Positions 1 to 7,649 of a DNA stretch of 64,000 nt are shown in pieces. The stretch lies in contig JAQWOH010000045.1 in NCBI GenBank assembly GCA_029245955.1, forward strand, positions 62,001-126,000, given 5' to 3'. This DNA comes from Fuerstiella sp. (lineage in GTDB: Bacteria > Planctomycetota > Planctomycetia > Planctomycetales > Planctomycetaceae). The first letter of the stretch is position 1, and each line of letters starts with the position of its first letter. Below the pieces are notes generated by a model. The model worked only from the letters and a program-made list of their open reading frames with translations, had not been told where the DNA came from and did no database searches. The translations under genes and the position numbers were made by a program.

Positions 1-11
1 GCGATCCGGTC

Positions 12-698
12 TCAGTCCGGATTCGCAATCTTTCGCAGGTAGTTTGCCAGGTCTCGCTGCAGCATCAGCATGTTCTGCCACCTCTCCCAGGGCACCTGGA
101 CGAATGACTCGGGCGAACGATCTTCAGGCTCTGAGGCTTCGAACGCGACATCGCGCATGCGTTCATGGATGTAGCTCAGGACATCGCTGATCCTGGCGCG
201 CTGTCCTGGCTGCAGGTGACCGGGCAGCATGGGCGCACCTCCGGGAAACAGCGGCAGCTGCAGGTTCTCCGGGCTTGGGTCTTCGACGATCTGAAACTCA
301 ACCTCAGAATCGGATGCCGATGCAACCACCGGATCGGCAGAATAATTCAGCGGAGTCAAAGCAGCGACCTCAACGCCAATACGCTCTGCGTGTTCGGCGA
401 TTTGAGCGTTGCTGCCATACAGAAGTGTACATCGCCCGATCTGCATGTGGTCGCCAGGCTGCAAAACCCTCAACTGCACCGGGTGGCCGTTCACGCGACT
501 GCCATTTGTGCTGTTCAGGTCCGTCAGAATGACCTGACTGCGGTCTTCCTGCAGTTTGGCGTGGACACGGCTGACACGTTCATCATTTAACTGAATGACG
601 TTGTCTTCTTCGCGCCCGATCGTGACCGGTGTTTCCAGGTCTTCGTAGACGAGTCCTCGTTCCAGCCCTTCAAGGACAGATAATGTCAGTATTGCCAT
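12..698 (-). CDS. FHA-domain protein
   Basis: This is a 228-residue cytoplasmic protein with an N-terminal forkhead-associated domain, about residues 5 to 95. The signature residues are visible: GRE at 28-30, SRVH at 43-46 and NSTNG at 62-66, which in this family bind phosphothreonine peptides. The C-terminal part (about 130-228) is acidic, then probably helical, and I do not recognise it. I chose the ATG at 698 because a GGGA motif lies about nine bases before it; in-frame ATGs at 722 and 734 would add 8 or 12 residues. The next gene upstream on the same strand ends at 792, so the two could share a transcript. The family usually reads Ser/Thr kinase output, but no kinase is in the window. 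The domain call is firm; the partner is unknown. Confidence 0.85.
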   Translation of the reverse strand: MAILTLSVLEGLERGLVYEDLETPVTIGREEDNVIQLNDERVSRVHAKLQEDRSQVILTDLNSTNGSRVNGHPVQLRVLQPGDHMQIGRCTLLYGSNAQIAEHAERIGVEVAALTPLNYSADPVVASASDSEVEFQIVEDPSPENLQLPLFPGGAPMLPGHLQPGQRARISDVLSYIHERMRDVAFEASEPEDRSPESFVQVPWERWQNMLMLQRDLANYLRKIANPD

Positions 699-791
699 CA
701 GTCTTTGTCCCTGCCGAATCATTGTCGACAACATATTCGCCGTGGCCGTGTTCTGTTGTCACAACGATGACTCAGGACTCCTGGTGGAGTC

Positions 792-1736
792 TCATTGCAG
801 CTTACTGGTACGTGTTTTCCAAGGATCTTCCCGCATTTTGAGATAGGCCTGGAAAAAATCACCGATGTGTTTTTCCATTACCACGTTGCCTGACTTGTCT
901 TTAGCCGTCAGCAGTCCCTCTGCAGAGTACTTCTTCTCTGGTGGGCCTTCCTTCAGCTGGCGAGGTTCCTGATCCGGAGCTTTTTTCAGGGCCAGGAATC
1001 GAAAGACTGAATCGGCCGCCTTCTTTTCCGCCCGGTCGGCTGGATTGTAGTAGATGTGGACGGCAATCTGCTTTGCCGGATCAGCGACCTGTTTGATCAC
1101 GGCCGTCGTATTCAGGCCCTTGACCGGTGACTTTGGGCTGAGCATCATGATGGCACGGACATCCTGTCCTTTGGGTGTGCGTTGAGCAAACGTCGGAGCG
1201 TCCGGCCACGGCTTCTTCAGCCAGTCGTTGGCGGCAAATGCTGCGGACACCATACAACTGGAGCCGGCCGCTGCAATCCCCAGTTTTCGGATGTTTAGTT
1301 TTTCGCGCTGGTGTTCATTCAGCAGAAAGGCTTTGATCGCCTCCATATCCTGTGTCGCCATCAACCCGTAATCGTTTGGCCCCAGTCGCAGCAGGCGAGG
1401 ATTCGCATCTTCCGTGTCCGGCGCGCTGTCCCCGTGCTTTCTGAGATCAGCTGTGACCACTGCTGTTCCCTTCCTCTGCAACGCCTTGGCGACGCCTTCC
1501 CAGACCTTGCGCGTCATGCTTTCTTCGAGGCCTTCGGCGCCTGGCAACAGAATCACGACGGGCGACTCTTTGCCAGCCGGGGACTCGAAATAGGTCATCT
1601 TGATGTCCCAACCGTCGTTCGTTGTTACGGTTCGATTTTCGCCGGCACTTGTGCCCTGACCGCATACTGCCGGTGTGATGGCCCATGTGGCGACAAGAAA
1701 CGCCTGTCCGGCTACAATGAACCGCAGCAATTTCAT
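792..1736 (-). CDS. Secreted alpha/beta hydrolase-like protein
   Basis: A 314-residue protein with an N-terminal signal peptide (MKLLRF, hydrophobic stretch, then an alanine-rich end near residue 27). The order of elements suggests an alpha/beta hydrolase fold: a LLPGAEG oxyanion-type strand near residue 65, DLRKHGDS near 100, and GIAAAGSSC near 155, where a nucleophile elbow is expected. The elbow GSSC departs from the usual GxSxG, so catalysis is uncertain. The C-terminus (after about 220) resembles the last strands of the fold with a possible acid at PADRAEKK. The reading frame stays open to 1826, but the ATG at 1736 gives a clean signal peptide and is preceded by AAGGGAAA. Planctomycetes carry many such secreted hydrolase-like proteins next to FHA genes of unknown role. 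The substrate is not deducible. Confidence 0.7.
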   Translation of the reverse strand: MKLLRFIVAGQAFLVATWAITPAVCGQGTSAGENRTVTTNDGWDIKMTYFESPAGKESPVVILLPGAEGLEESMTRKVWEGVAKALQRKGTAVVTADLRKHGDSAPDTEDANPRLLRLGPNDYGLMATQDMEAIKAFLLNEHQREKLNIRKLGIAAAGSSCMVSAAFAANDWLKKPWPDAPTFAQRTPKGQDVRAIMMLSPKSPVKGLNTTAVIKQVADPAKQIAVHIYYNPADRAEKKAADSVFRFLALKKAPDQEPRQLKEGPPEKKYSAEGLLTAKDKSGNVVMEKHIGDFFQAYLKMREDPWKTRTSKLQ

Positions 1737-2119
1737 ATCGTATTTCCCTTCGTTTACATCACCCCCCGCTGGTTCGTCAGGAGGTGCGGTTTTATTTGCG
1801 TGACTGTCGGCGAAACATGACCCCACGTGTTTTTCGTAAATGATCGCAGGTATTCTCGTAAATCTAGTCTACGGAGCAGAATATGTTCGGTCAAATCATT
1901 ATCCAGTCATCCCGGCGGTCGTCCTCAGTGATTGCCTGACCATCACGGATGACCGGTTCAGTTGCCGAATTCTGCGTTGTCCGCAAAAAACCATTGATCT
2001 TCCGATACGAAACTTGCTGTTACCAGCCATAAGCAAATCCGAACGTCGATGCCGCACTTTGTCAGGCGTGTGATACCGTCTGTCAGACTTCGTTTCTCAG
2101 GTTCAGGCGCACAGTACCC
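1737..2119. other. Divergent intergenic region
   Basis: This stretch separates the leftward hydrolase-like gene from the rightward NUDIX gene, so it should carry promoters in both directions. I see no convincing coding sequence, repeat or hairpin in it; the open frames here lack ribosome sites and plausible protein composition. Confidence 0.5.
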
Positions 2120-2686
2120 GTGAAGAACTCCGTTCCCATCAAAGACGCGTGGCAGCATTGTCCGCGGTGCGGCAGGCCGGCCGAAACCAAAGGTGAACAG
2201 CCTTTTGAATGTGATGTGTGCGGATATTTTCATTACTTCAGCCCGTGTACTGCCGTTGCCGCCCTGATTGTGGACGAGTCGGGAAAGATGCTGTTCATTG
2301 TTCGGGGCAAAGACCCCGGCAGAGGCAAACTGGGCCTGCCGGGCGGATTTGTGGATCCTGACGAGAGTGCTGAGCTGGCACTGCAGCGTGAAGTGATGGA
2401 AGAGCTTCAGCTGTCGGCGGGGGCAGTCGAGTATCTGGCGTCGTTCCCGAATCAATACGCCTATTGCGGGGTCATCATTCCCGTGACGGATTTGTTTTTT
2501 GTCGTCGAAGTACACAATTTCGATGGAATGAGTGCTCAGCCGGGTGAGGTTGATGGATGGACGTTTCTGCCCGTGGAATCAGTTTCCGCAGAGTCACTGG
2601 CCTTTGATACTCACCAACGGGCACTTCAGCAGTATCGTCGCTGGACAGGTCTGGTTGACGGCACCGAGAGCAATGGCGTCGAATAG
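2120..2686 (+). CDS. NUDIX hydrolase with N-terminal zinc ribbon
   Basis: A 188-residue protein starting at GTG. A zinc ribbon is formed by CPRC near residue 15 and CDVC near residue 32. The NUDIX domain follows: the Nudix box begins at GGFVDPDESAE and continues to REVMEEL (about residues 74-96), matching GX5EX7REUXEE, which binds the divalent cation. Such proteins hydrolyse nucleoside diphosphates linked to another group. The ribbon plus NUDIX arrangement resembles NADH pyrophosphatase (NudC) and a broader group of small zinc-ribbon NUDIX enzymes, but the protein is shorter than NudC, so the substrate is open. It stands alone in its direction, with more than 380 bases upstream and about 500 downstream free of genes. 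Confidence 0.88.
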   Translation: MKNSVPIKDAWQHCPRCGRPAETKGEQPFECDVCGYFHYFSPCTAVAALIVDESGKMLFIVRGKDPGRGKLGLPGGFVDPDESAELALQREVMEELQLSAGAVEYLASFPNQYAYCGVIIPVTDLFFVVEVHNFDGMSAQPGEVDGWTFLPVESVSAESLAFDTHQRALQQYRRWTGLVDGTESNGVE

Positions 2687-3193
2687 TCTCTGTGCCGATA
2701 GCGCGAGTCCCGCAGCCTTGTGAAGCCAGTGACGCCGGCGGCGCATCGCTGACCGACACACGCATACACACTTTTTCAGACTCGATCTTTAGCAAAAAAC
2801 TTCGTTATCGAGCAGATTTCAAAGTGCCGCGCACATCATTTCTGATTTCACTGATTCTGTCACGAACGCCGCGAAATCCGCTCGTTCCGCGGAGGCTTTT
2901 GTCATTTCGGCAAGAATCGCCGAACGGAATCTGATTGGGGCAACTAAGTGATCTGTACGTGGCGATACTCATTGGTGAAGACAGATGCCTGAGAGCGAGC
3001 GGGCAGACATTTACAGATCTAACGGGGCTTTGAGCCTCACACCGAAATCTGCTGTCCTTTCAGTCAGTGCAGGCTGCTTCTGCTGGCTTCCCAGCTTAAA
3101 TGGGCAGTCGCGGCGACCTATACGCGACTTCGCTTCACTGACAGCAGCAATAGAGGTGATCCGTTAATTCAAACAGTACCGGGAGGATATGGC
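2687..3193. other. Gene-free stretch before the coiled-coil gene
   Basis: About 500 bases with no supported gene. Two short plus-strand open frames (2692-2934 and 2985-3167) have unlikely composition and no ribosome site. The promoter of the gene starting at 3194 should lie here; no clear boxes stand out. Confidence 0.4.
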
Positions 3194-4471
3194 GTGACCA
3201 CGACGACGACCGTTCGACGCAGTCAGAATCAACAGAACAAAAGCTTCCGCAATTTCATGTGGATTTCGATGCTCATGTCACTGGCCGTAGTATTCTTCGG
3301 CATGCAGCTGATGATGGTGGGCCCACTGAAGGGGCGTCTTGACAGCATTCAAACCCGCCTGGATCTTTCCGACGAACATCTGGACAAAATTGCCGGCACT
3401 CGTGGCAACGTCTGGGAAACCAACGACCTGCTGAGCAGTCTGCAGGATCAGCACAGCAAGCTGGCCGACGTGCGTGTCGCCATGACTCATATTGGAGACC
3501 TCCGAAGGGCGCTGGAAGAAGAGTCCGAATCGGCCACTGCGGCCATGACGTTTCTGGACCGTCTGGCGACAGTTCAGAAGCGAATTATTGCATCGCGACA
3601 GCAGACAGAAGACGCATTTGGCCAGGTCGCGGACCTGGAAAGTCTTCGTGACGAGGTACTGAGCGGCAGCAGTCAGACGGAAGTGGCCGACAATACCCTG
3701 AACGGCATGCTGGCTCTGCAAAAACGAGTTATTGCAGCTTCCAACGGTTACGAAAAGGCCAGTACCAGCATCGCCAGCCTGGCAGAACTGACTCAGCGAC
3801 TGGTCGACGGCGATGAAAAACTGCAACTGGCATCACGGAAGTTTGATGAATTCGTCGGGCTGCAGAATCGCATGATTGCTGCGGCAGACGTTTTTGAAAA
3901 AGCAGATCAAAAACTGGCCATTGCTCAGGAATCAGCATCGAAGCTCAACGCCCTGAAAGAGCAGATACTGTCCTCGTCAGACAGTATCGATGTTGCCGAT
4001 GGAAATGCCCGCACGCTGGTGGCGATGAACAACACTCTCAATGGCGGTCTGAACCTGGAAGTGGCTGCAGCGAATCTTGATGAGATGATTCGACTGCAGA
4101 ATTCACTAGGAGAGCAGACAGACCAGGTGGCGTCTGCCGTCCAGACACTTGAAATTCTGGATGACTTCCAGACTGAAGTGTCGACACACGTTCGCTCACT
4201 GACAGGACTTCGTCGCACACTGGTGGAACTGGCGATGATGGAATCAACTGTTGGTCGGGTTGCTCAGGTCATGGCCCCATTGACTGAAATCAGCAGCCTG
4301 CGACGTATGGGCGAGAGCGAAATTCGGGAAGCTGCCCGAGTTATCATGGATCGTCGGAACACTCGACTGTCACAAACCGAAGTCTCCATCAGTGTCGACG
4401 ATCTGCAGGATTCTGATCCCGTCGAAGACGATCTGGTTCCGCTGCCGCTTGAGGCTCGTGAACTTCAGTAA
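3194..4471 (+). CDS. Membrane-anchored coiled-coil repeat protein
   Basis: A 425-residue protein starting at GTG, with a strong ribosome site GGGAGGA at 3181-3187. One hydrophobic segment at about residues 22-43 anchors it, with a short basic cytoplasmic N-terminus, so the bulk should lie outside the cytoplasm. The rest is almost entirely helical and rich in E, Q, A and L. Loose repeats of about 65-70 residues recur: a LQKRxIAAS element appears near residues 130, 176 and 227, each followed by a LxxLxxxxL(S/D) segment and ADN or ADG. This suggests a long rod or spacer across the periplasm. The C-terminus is acidic (DLQDSDPVEDD). I recognise no family. A perfect hairpin follows 40 bases after the stop. 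Function unknown; coiled-coil structure is well supported. Confidence 0.85.
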   Translation: MTTTTTVRRSQNQQNKSFRNFMWISMLMSLAVVFFGMQLMMVGPLKGRLDSIQTRLDLSDEHLDKIAGTRGNVWETNDLLSSLQDQHSKLADVRVAMTHIGDLRRALEEESESATAAMTFLDRLATVQKRIIASRQQTEDAFGQVADLESLRDEVLSGSSQTEVADNTLNGMLALQKRVIAASNGYEKASTSIASLAELTQRLVDGDEKLQLASRKFDEFVGLQNRMIAAADVFEKADQKLAIAQESASKLNALKEQILSSSDSIDVADGNARTLVAMNNTLNGGLNLEVAAANLDEMIRLQNSLGEQTDQVASAVQTLEILDDFQTEVSTHVRSLTGLRRTLVELAMMESTVGRVAQVMAPLTEISSLRRMGESEIREAARVIMDRRNTRLSQTEVSISVDDLQDSDPVEDDLVPLPLEARELQ

Positions 4472-4511
4472 AGACGGCTGGCCGAGTGAGTCATGCAGTC
4501 GTGATCAATTT

Positions 4512-4546
4512 CACCCGTTCACGCTTCTTTTCAGCGTGAACGGGTG
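4512..4546. terminator. Stem-loop after the coiled-coil gene
   Basis: A perfect 14-bp inverted repeat (4512-4525 with 4533-4546) encloses a 7-base loop, 40 bases after the stop of the coiled-coil gene. There is no long T-run on either strand, so it may be a weak or Rho-assisted terminator or a transcript-stabilising hairpin. It also sits at the downstream end of the leftward adhesin relic, which suggests it could serve both directions. Confidence 0.65.
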
Positions 4547-4587
4547 GAGAAACGGCCTCTCCGGCACGAACCCGTTGAGGCCCTGCC

Positions 4588-5282
4588 TCAATTATGCTGC
4601 CATGTTCCGTTGGTCTTGTCGACGCCGACAACTGCCATGCCTGCCACGGGTACGGTGTCAACATCGGTGATTGTGACCGCTACACCTGCCGTGTGAAATG
4701 ACACGGACAGCGTTGACATCCCGGTAGTCCGGCAATACCGAAGTAATCTGAGCAATACCGTCCAGCTGCGAATCCAGCACTATTATCTCGAGGATGGGGC
4801 TGAAATCAGCCCCATCCTCTGACTGAAGATCGGCGATCATTTGATCCAGATCACTGATTGAACTGTTAATAAGGACGGCTTCCCGCTCTTGCGCGGTCGC
4901 GGGGCTGCAGACCGTAGCTGCCGACGGTTCGGGCAGCACTGAGTCGGCAACCAAATCCAGCATCTGTTGATTACAGCGTATTACGCTGACTTGTGGCCGC
5001 GAAAAACGTTTTTCGGCCCGCTATGGACGCTTCCCACGAGCCCGAACGGCCACATCTTTCCGGAAACTGCTCTAGTGGTCTGAGATCTGTCCGTGCTTGC
5101 CTCCGGAGCCTCTGCCACAACGGCCAGCGGAGACGCACTCTTCAGGATGCGTTCTTCCAGGGCTGTTACCAACAGCGGACGCGTTGCCCAGCCGTCCTGA
5201 GTGACCACCGCTTCGCGCGTTTGTCATACAAGCTGCGCGCCAAGCCCTGCCGAGCTTGTTTCATGAAATTGTGCAGCGACAT
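4588..5282 (-). pseudogene. Relic of a giant LEPR/DUF4347 adhesin
   Basis: Three leftward fragments in three reading states make up the order of a giant planctomycete surface protein. First, an N-terminus from the ATG at 5282 (MSLHNFMKQARQG) that needs a one-base shift near 5216 to join the second piece. That piece reads VTALEERILKSASPL (to about 5150), the LEPR-type motif found at the head of such proteins. Third, after another shift near 4975, comes a DUF4347-like segment (4963 to about 4680) with VLINSS, EIIVLDSQLDG and VRVISHG. Right after ISHG the DNA continues in yet another frame as an adhesin-type repeat, VTITDVDT then GVDKTNGTWQ, and stops at 4588. Intact family members run to thousands of residues, so both internal deletion and frameshifts have occurred. 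The relic is not expected to make a working protein. Confidence 0.7.
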
Positions 5283-5843
5283 ACTGTGTTCGAGAACAGA
5301 AAATCGATGGTTAGGACGTAGCTGCCGCGCAATGTGACAATATGATGACCTGGAGGGTATGTCGTTTATGGATGGGAATGCCCTGCGCAGGGACAGGCCG
5401 TTCAGGGGGGCGGGTAGAGAAACAGGGTATGCCACGTTGGCTGGTTATGCGGATCCTGCCTGTATCGCATCCGCCGTTTCGCGCGTGGATGTTGATCGGG
5501 ATTAGCATACAAACGAACACTATTGCATGTTCGGGCTATGGAATGGGGTCTGCGAAGGGCCCGGAATCAACCGTGCGCAGACCACGTCGGGACACCGTGG
5601 TCGCTGGGATCCGAGTATTTCCTGGATCCAGTTCCAGGGGTTGGGACGCCAGGTTCTGCTGGCGATTCGGTGCTGGTGAACCATAATCCACATGTGGTTT
5701 CAAACCACACAGCACCAACGAGTGAATCAAATCTGCGGTATGACTACGGCGGGAATTCACTTTCTGGCGCTGTGCGCTGGTGTCGAAACTACGTCTGCTC
5801 GCTACTGACCAGGTTCGTTCATGAGGTTCCTGGTGAGCGTTTG
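5283..5843. other. Gene-free stretch beside the adhesin relic
   Basis: About 560 bases between the head of the adhesin relic and the end of the leftward Gfo/Idh gene. Open frames on both strands are short and have no family resemblance or ribosome site. It may hold the former promoter of the relic. I see no strong inverted repeat. Confidence 0.4.
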
Positions 5844-7301
5844 TCAGACTTCAATCTTCCAGCCGTCGCGGTACTCCCGCTGAATCAGCGACTGCAGATC
5901 CGCCCGGCCCTTGATCTGCATTTTTTCGGCGTCCCACTGCAGACGAGTATCGGGAACTCGCTGAGCAATAACGCCCAGCAGCACCGTTTCGGTCAATGGT
6001 CCGGATTGGCCGAACCATGACTGCCCCTGTTCGACTTTTCCGGTGATGGCGTCCATCCATTCACCGTAGTTGTCGCCACCTGCTCGGTGAATGGTCTGAT
6101 CCGGCTCATCAAAACCGTCCAGAATGCCGGACGGTTTGACCAACCACTTGTTGCGACTGCGATGGAAGAACAGTTTTCCCTTTTCGCCGATCACGACGCT
6201 GCCGTAATCCTTGAAGCTTTCTCCGTCCAGCACGTCTTCTGACGGGTGGTTGTAGTCGTTGCCATCTTTGACCAGCTTCCAGCCATCACGATCAAAACCT
6301 GCATTGACATAACCGTCGTACCAGTTGAATCTGAAACCGTCTTTCGCCGAATACTGATTGGCCCCGAATTTCCAGGTAATCTTCGAATTGATCGGCGGCG
6401 AAAACTCTGTGGCGCCGTTCTGTTCTGCCTGAACACTTTTGGGAGTGGCCGGCATCATCGCCCAGTGCCCCATGTCCATAATGTGGCAGGCCATATCGCC
6501 GAGCGCTCCGGTTCCGTAATTCCACCAGCCACGCCAGGAAAACGGTGCAATCTTTGAGCTGTAATCAATCCACGGCGCTGGTCCGACCCACTGTTCCCAG
6601 TTAATCCCCTCAGGAACTTCTTCCTTTGGCGGTGGCGCGGCAAAACCCTGCGGCCAGATGGGCCGATTGGTCCATGCATGAATCTCTTCTATCTTGCCGA
6701 CGATGCCGGCACGAATTAACTCCACACAACGACGCATGTGATCGTTGGCATGGGCCTGATTACCCATCTGAGTTTTGACACCGGTTTCCCGCGCGACGTT
6801 GGCCAGCATGCGAGCTTCCCAGATGCTGTGTGTCAGCGGCTTCTGGCAGTACACATGTTTGCCGGTCTGCATGGCCATCATCGAGGCGTGGAAATGATGA
6901 TGATCGGGAGTCGACACTGTCACGGCATCGATTTTGTCGCCCAGTTCGGCAAACATTTCGCGGTAGTCTGAGAAATAGCGGGCCTTCGGGAAGCTGCTGC
7001 GAACTTCGGCTATCGATCTCAATCGTTTGTCGCCGATGGTTTTCAGTTTCGTTGCATCGACAATGTCCACCAGCGCTGCCACGTCAAATCCTGCGTCACG
7101 TGACTGGACAATATCAGTGCGACCTTTGCCTCCGGCCCCGATACCCGCCAGGGCAGGCTTTTCCATCTTGCCGAACGCATGAGCCGGAATGTACGTGGCT
7201 CCGAACTGAGTCGCGATGGTCGCAGCACCTGCGGCTCTGATGAATTCCCGGCGAGAACTCTGTTGTGTTGACTTTGGTTGCGTGTTTTCATTCGGCGACA
7301 T
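5844..7301 (-). CDS. Gfo/Idh/MocA family oxidoreductase, Tat-exported
   Basis: A 485-residue NAD(P)-dependent oxidoreductase-like protein. The N-terminus has a twin-arginine signal (SRREFIRAAG near residues 16-25) ending near PAHA, so it is probably exported folded. The Rossmann region follows with GIGAGGKG (about residue 53), DAVTVSTPDHHH (about 125), and HVYCQKPLT (about 148), where the usual EKP triplet reads QKP, a variant common in secreted planctomycete members. The C-terminal half is the beta-sheet substrate domain. The ATG at 7301 is preceded by GGGAGA at a good distance. Members act on sugars or sugar derivatives such as inositols. No partner is adjacent; the divergent neighbour is a PVC-type heme-binding protein that could belong to the same sugar-oxidation theme. 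The substrate is not predictable. Confidence 0.9.
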   Translation of the reverse strand: MSPNENTQPKSTQQSSRREFIRAAGAATIATQFGATYIPAHAFGKMEKPALAGIGAGGKGRTDIVQSRDAGFDVAALVDIVDATKLKTIGDKRLRSIAEVRSSFPKARYFSDYREMFAELGDKIDAVTVSTPDHHHFHASMMAMQTGKHVYCQKPLTHSIWEARMLANVARETGVKTQMGNQAHANDHMRRCVELIRAGIVGKIEEIHAWTNRPIWPQGFAAPPPKEEVPEGINWEQWVGPAPWIDYSSKIAPFSWRGWWNYGTGALGDMACHIMDMGHWAMMPATPKSVQAEQNGATEFSPPINSKITWKFGANQYSAKDGFRFNWYDGYVNAGFDRDGWKLVKDGNDYNHPSEDVLDGESFKDYGSVVIGEKGKLFFHRSRNKWLVKPSGILDGFDEPDQTIHRAGGDNYGEWMDAITGKVEQGQSWFGQSGPLTETVLLGVIAQRVPDTRLQWDAEKMQIKGRADLQSLIQREYRDGWKIEV

Positions 7302-7399
7302 ATCTGTTGTTCTCCCGCGCTGTGTCTGGTGACAATCCTGCTGCTCATCATTATGGCGTCCCGATCACAGAAATCCATCGAGTTACAGAGGAGTACGCC

Positions 7400-7500
7400 G
7401 GAACCAGGAGCTGAGCGACGCTGCTGCGGCAATGGAAATGACAACAACGAAAACGCCCACCGACGGTGCCGGAACGGCGCTTCGCTGCGTCCAGCCTGCT
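7400..7500 (+). repeat. Dispersed intergenic repeat, family 1, copy A
   Basis: About 100 bases that match a second copy at 25186-25281 in the same orientation. Both begin with GGAACCAGGAGC, share AGCGACGC and CAATGG, and end with CGGAAC followed by a GCTTCGCT element and GCCTGCT. The middle differs by substitutions and a short gap. Both copies lie outside genes, this one in the leader region of the PVC-type gene. No coding capacity or mobility gene is attached. Confidence 0.6.
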
Positions 7501-7649
7501 ATTGCTCTTCTGTTGTTCGTTGCTCCAGTCCCTGTCCTGGTTGCATTCGTCCGCTCACGGAAAACGGCAGCAGACTGGCACGGTGTCGCGTCTGTACGCT
7601 AATCTGTATCCGTCAACGTCCACGCGTCTTCCTGTCCAGAGGTCTCTCC

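Noticed and set aside
1958..2515. Long open frame opposite the NUDIX gene
   Set aside because: It lies antisense to a clear gene; no ribosome site, family motif or sensible composition.
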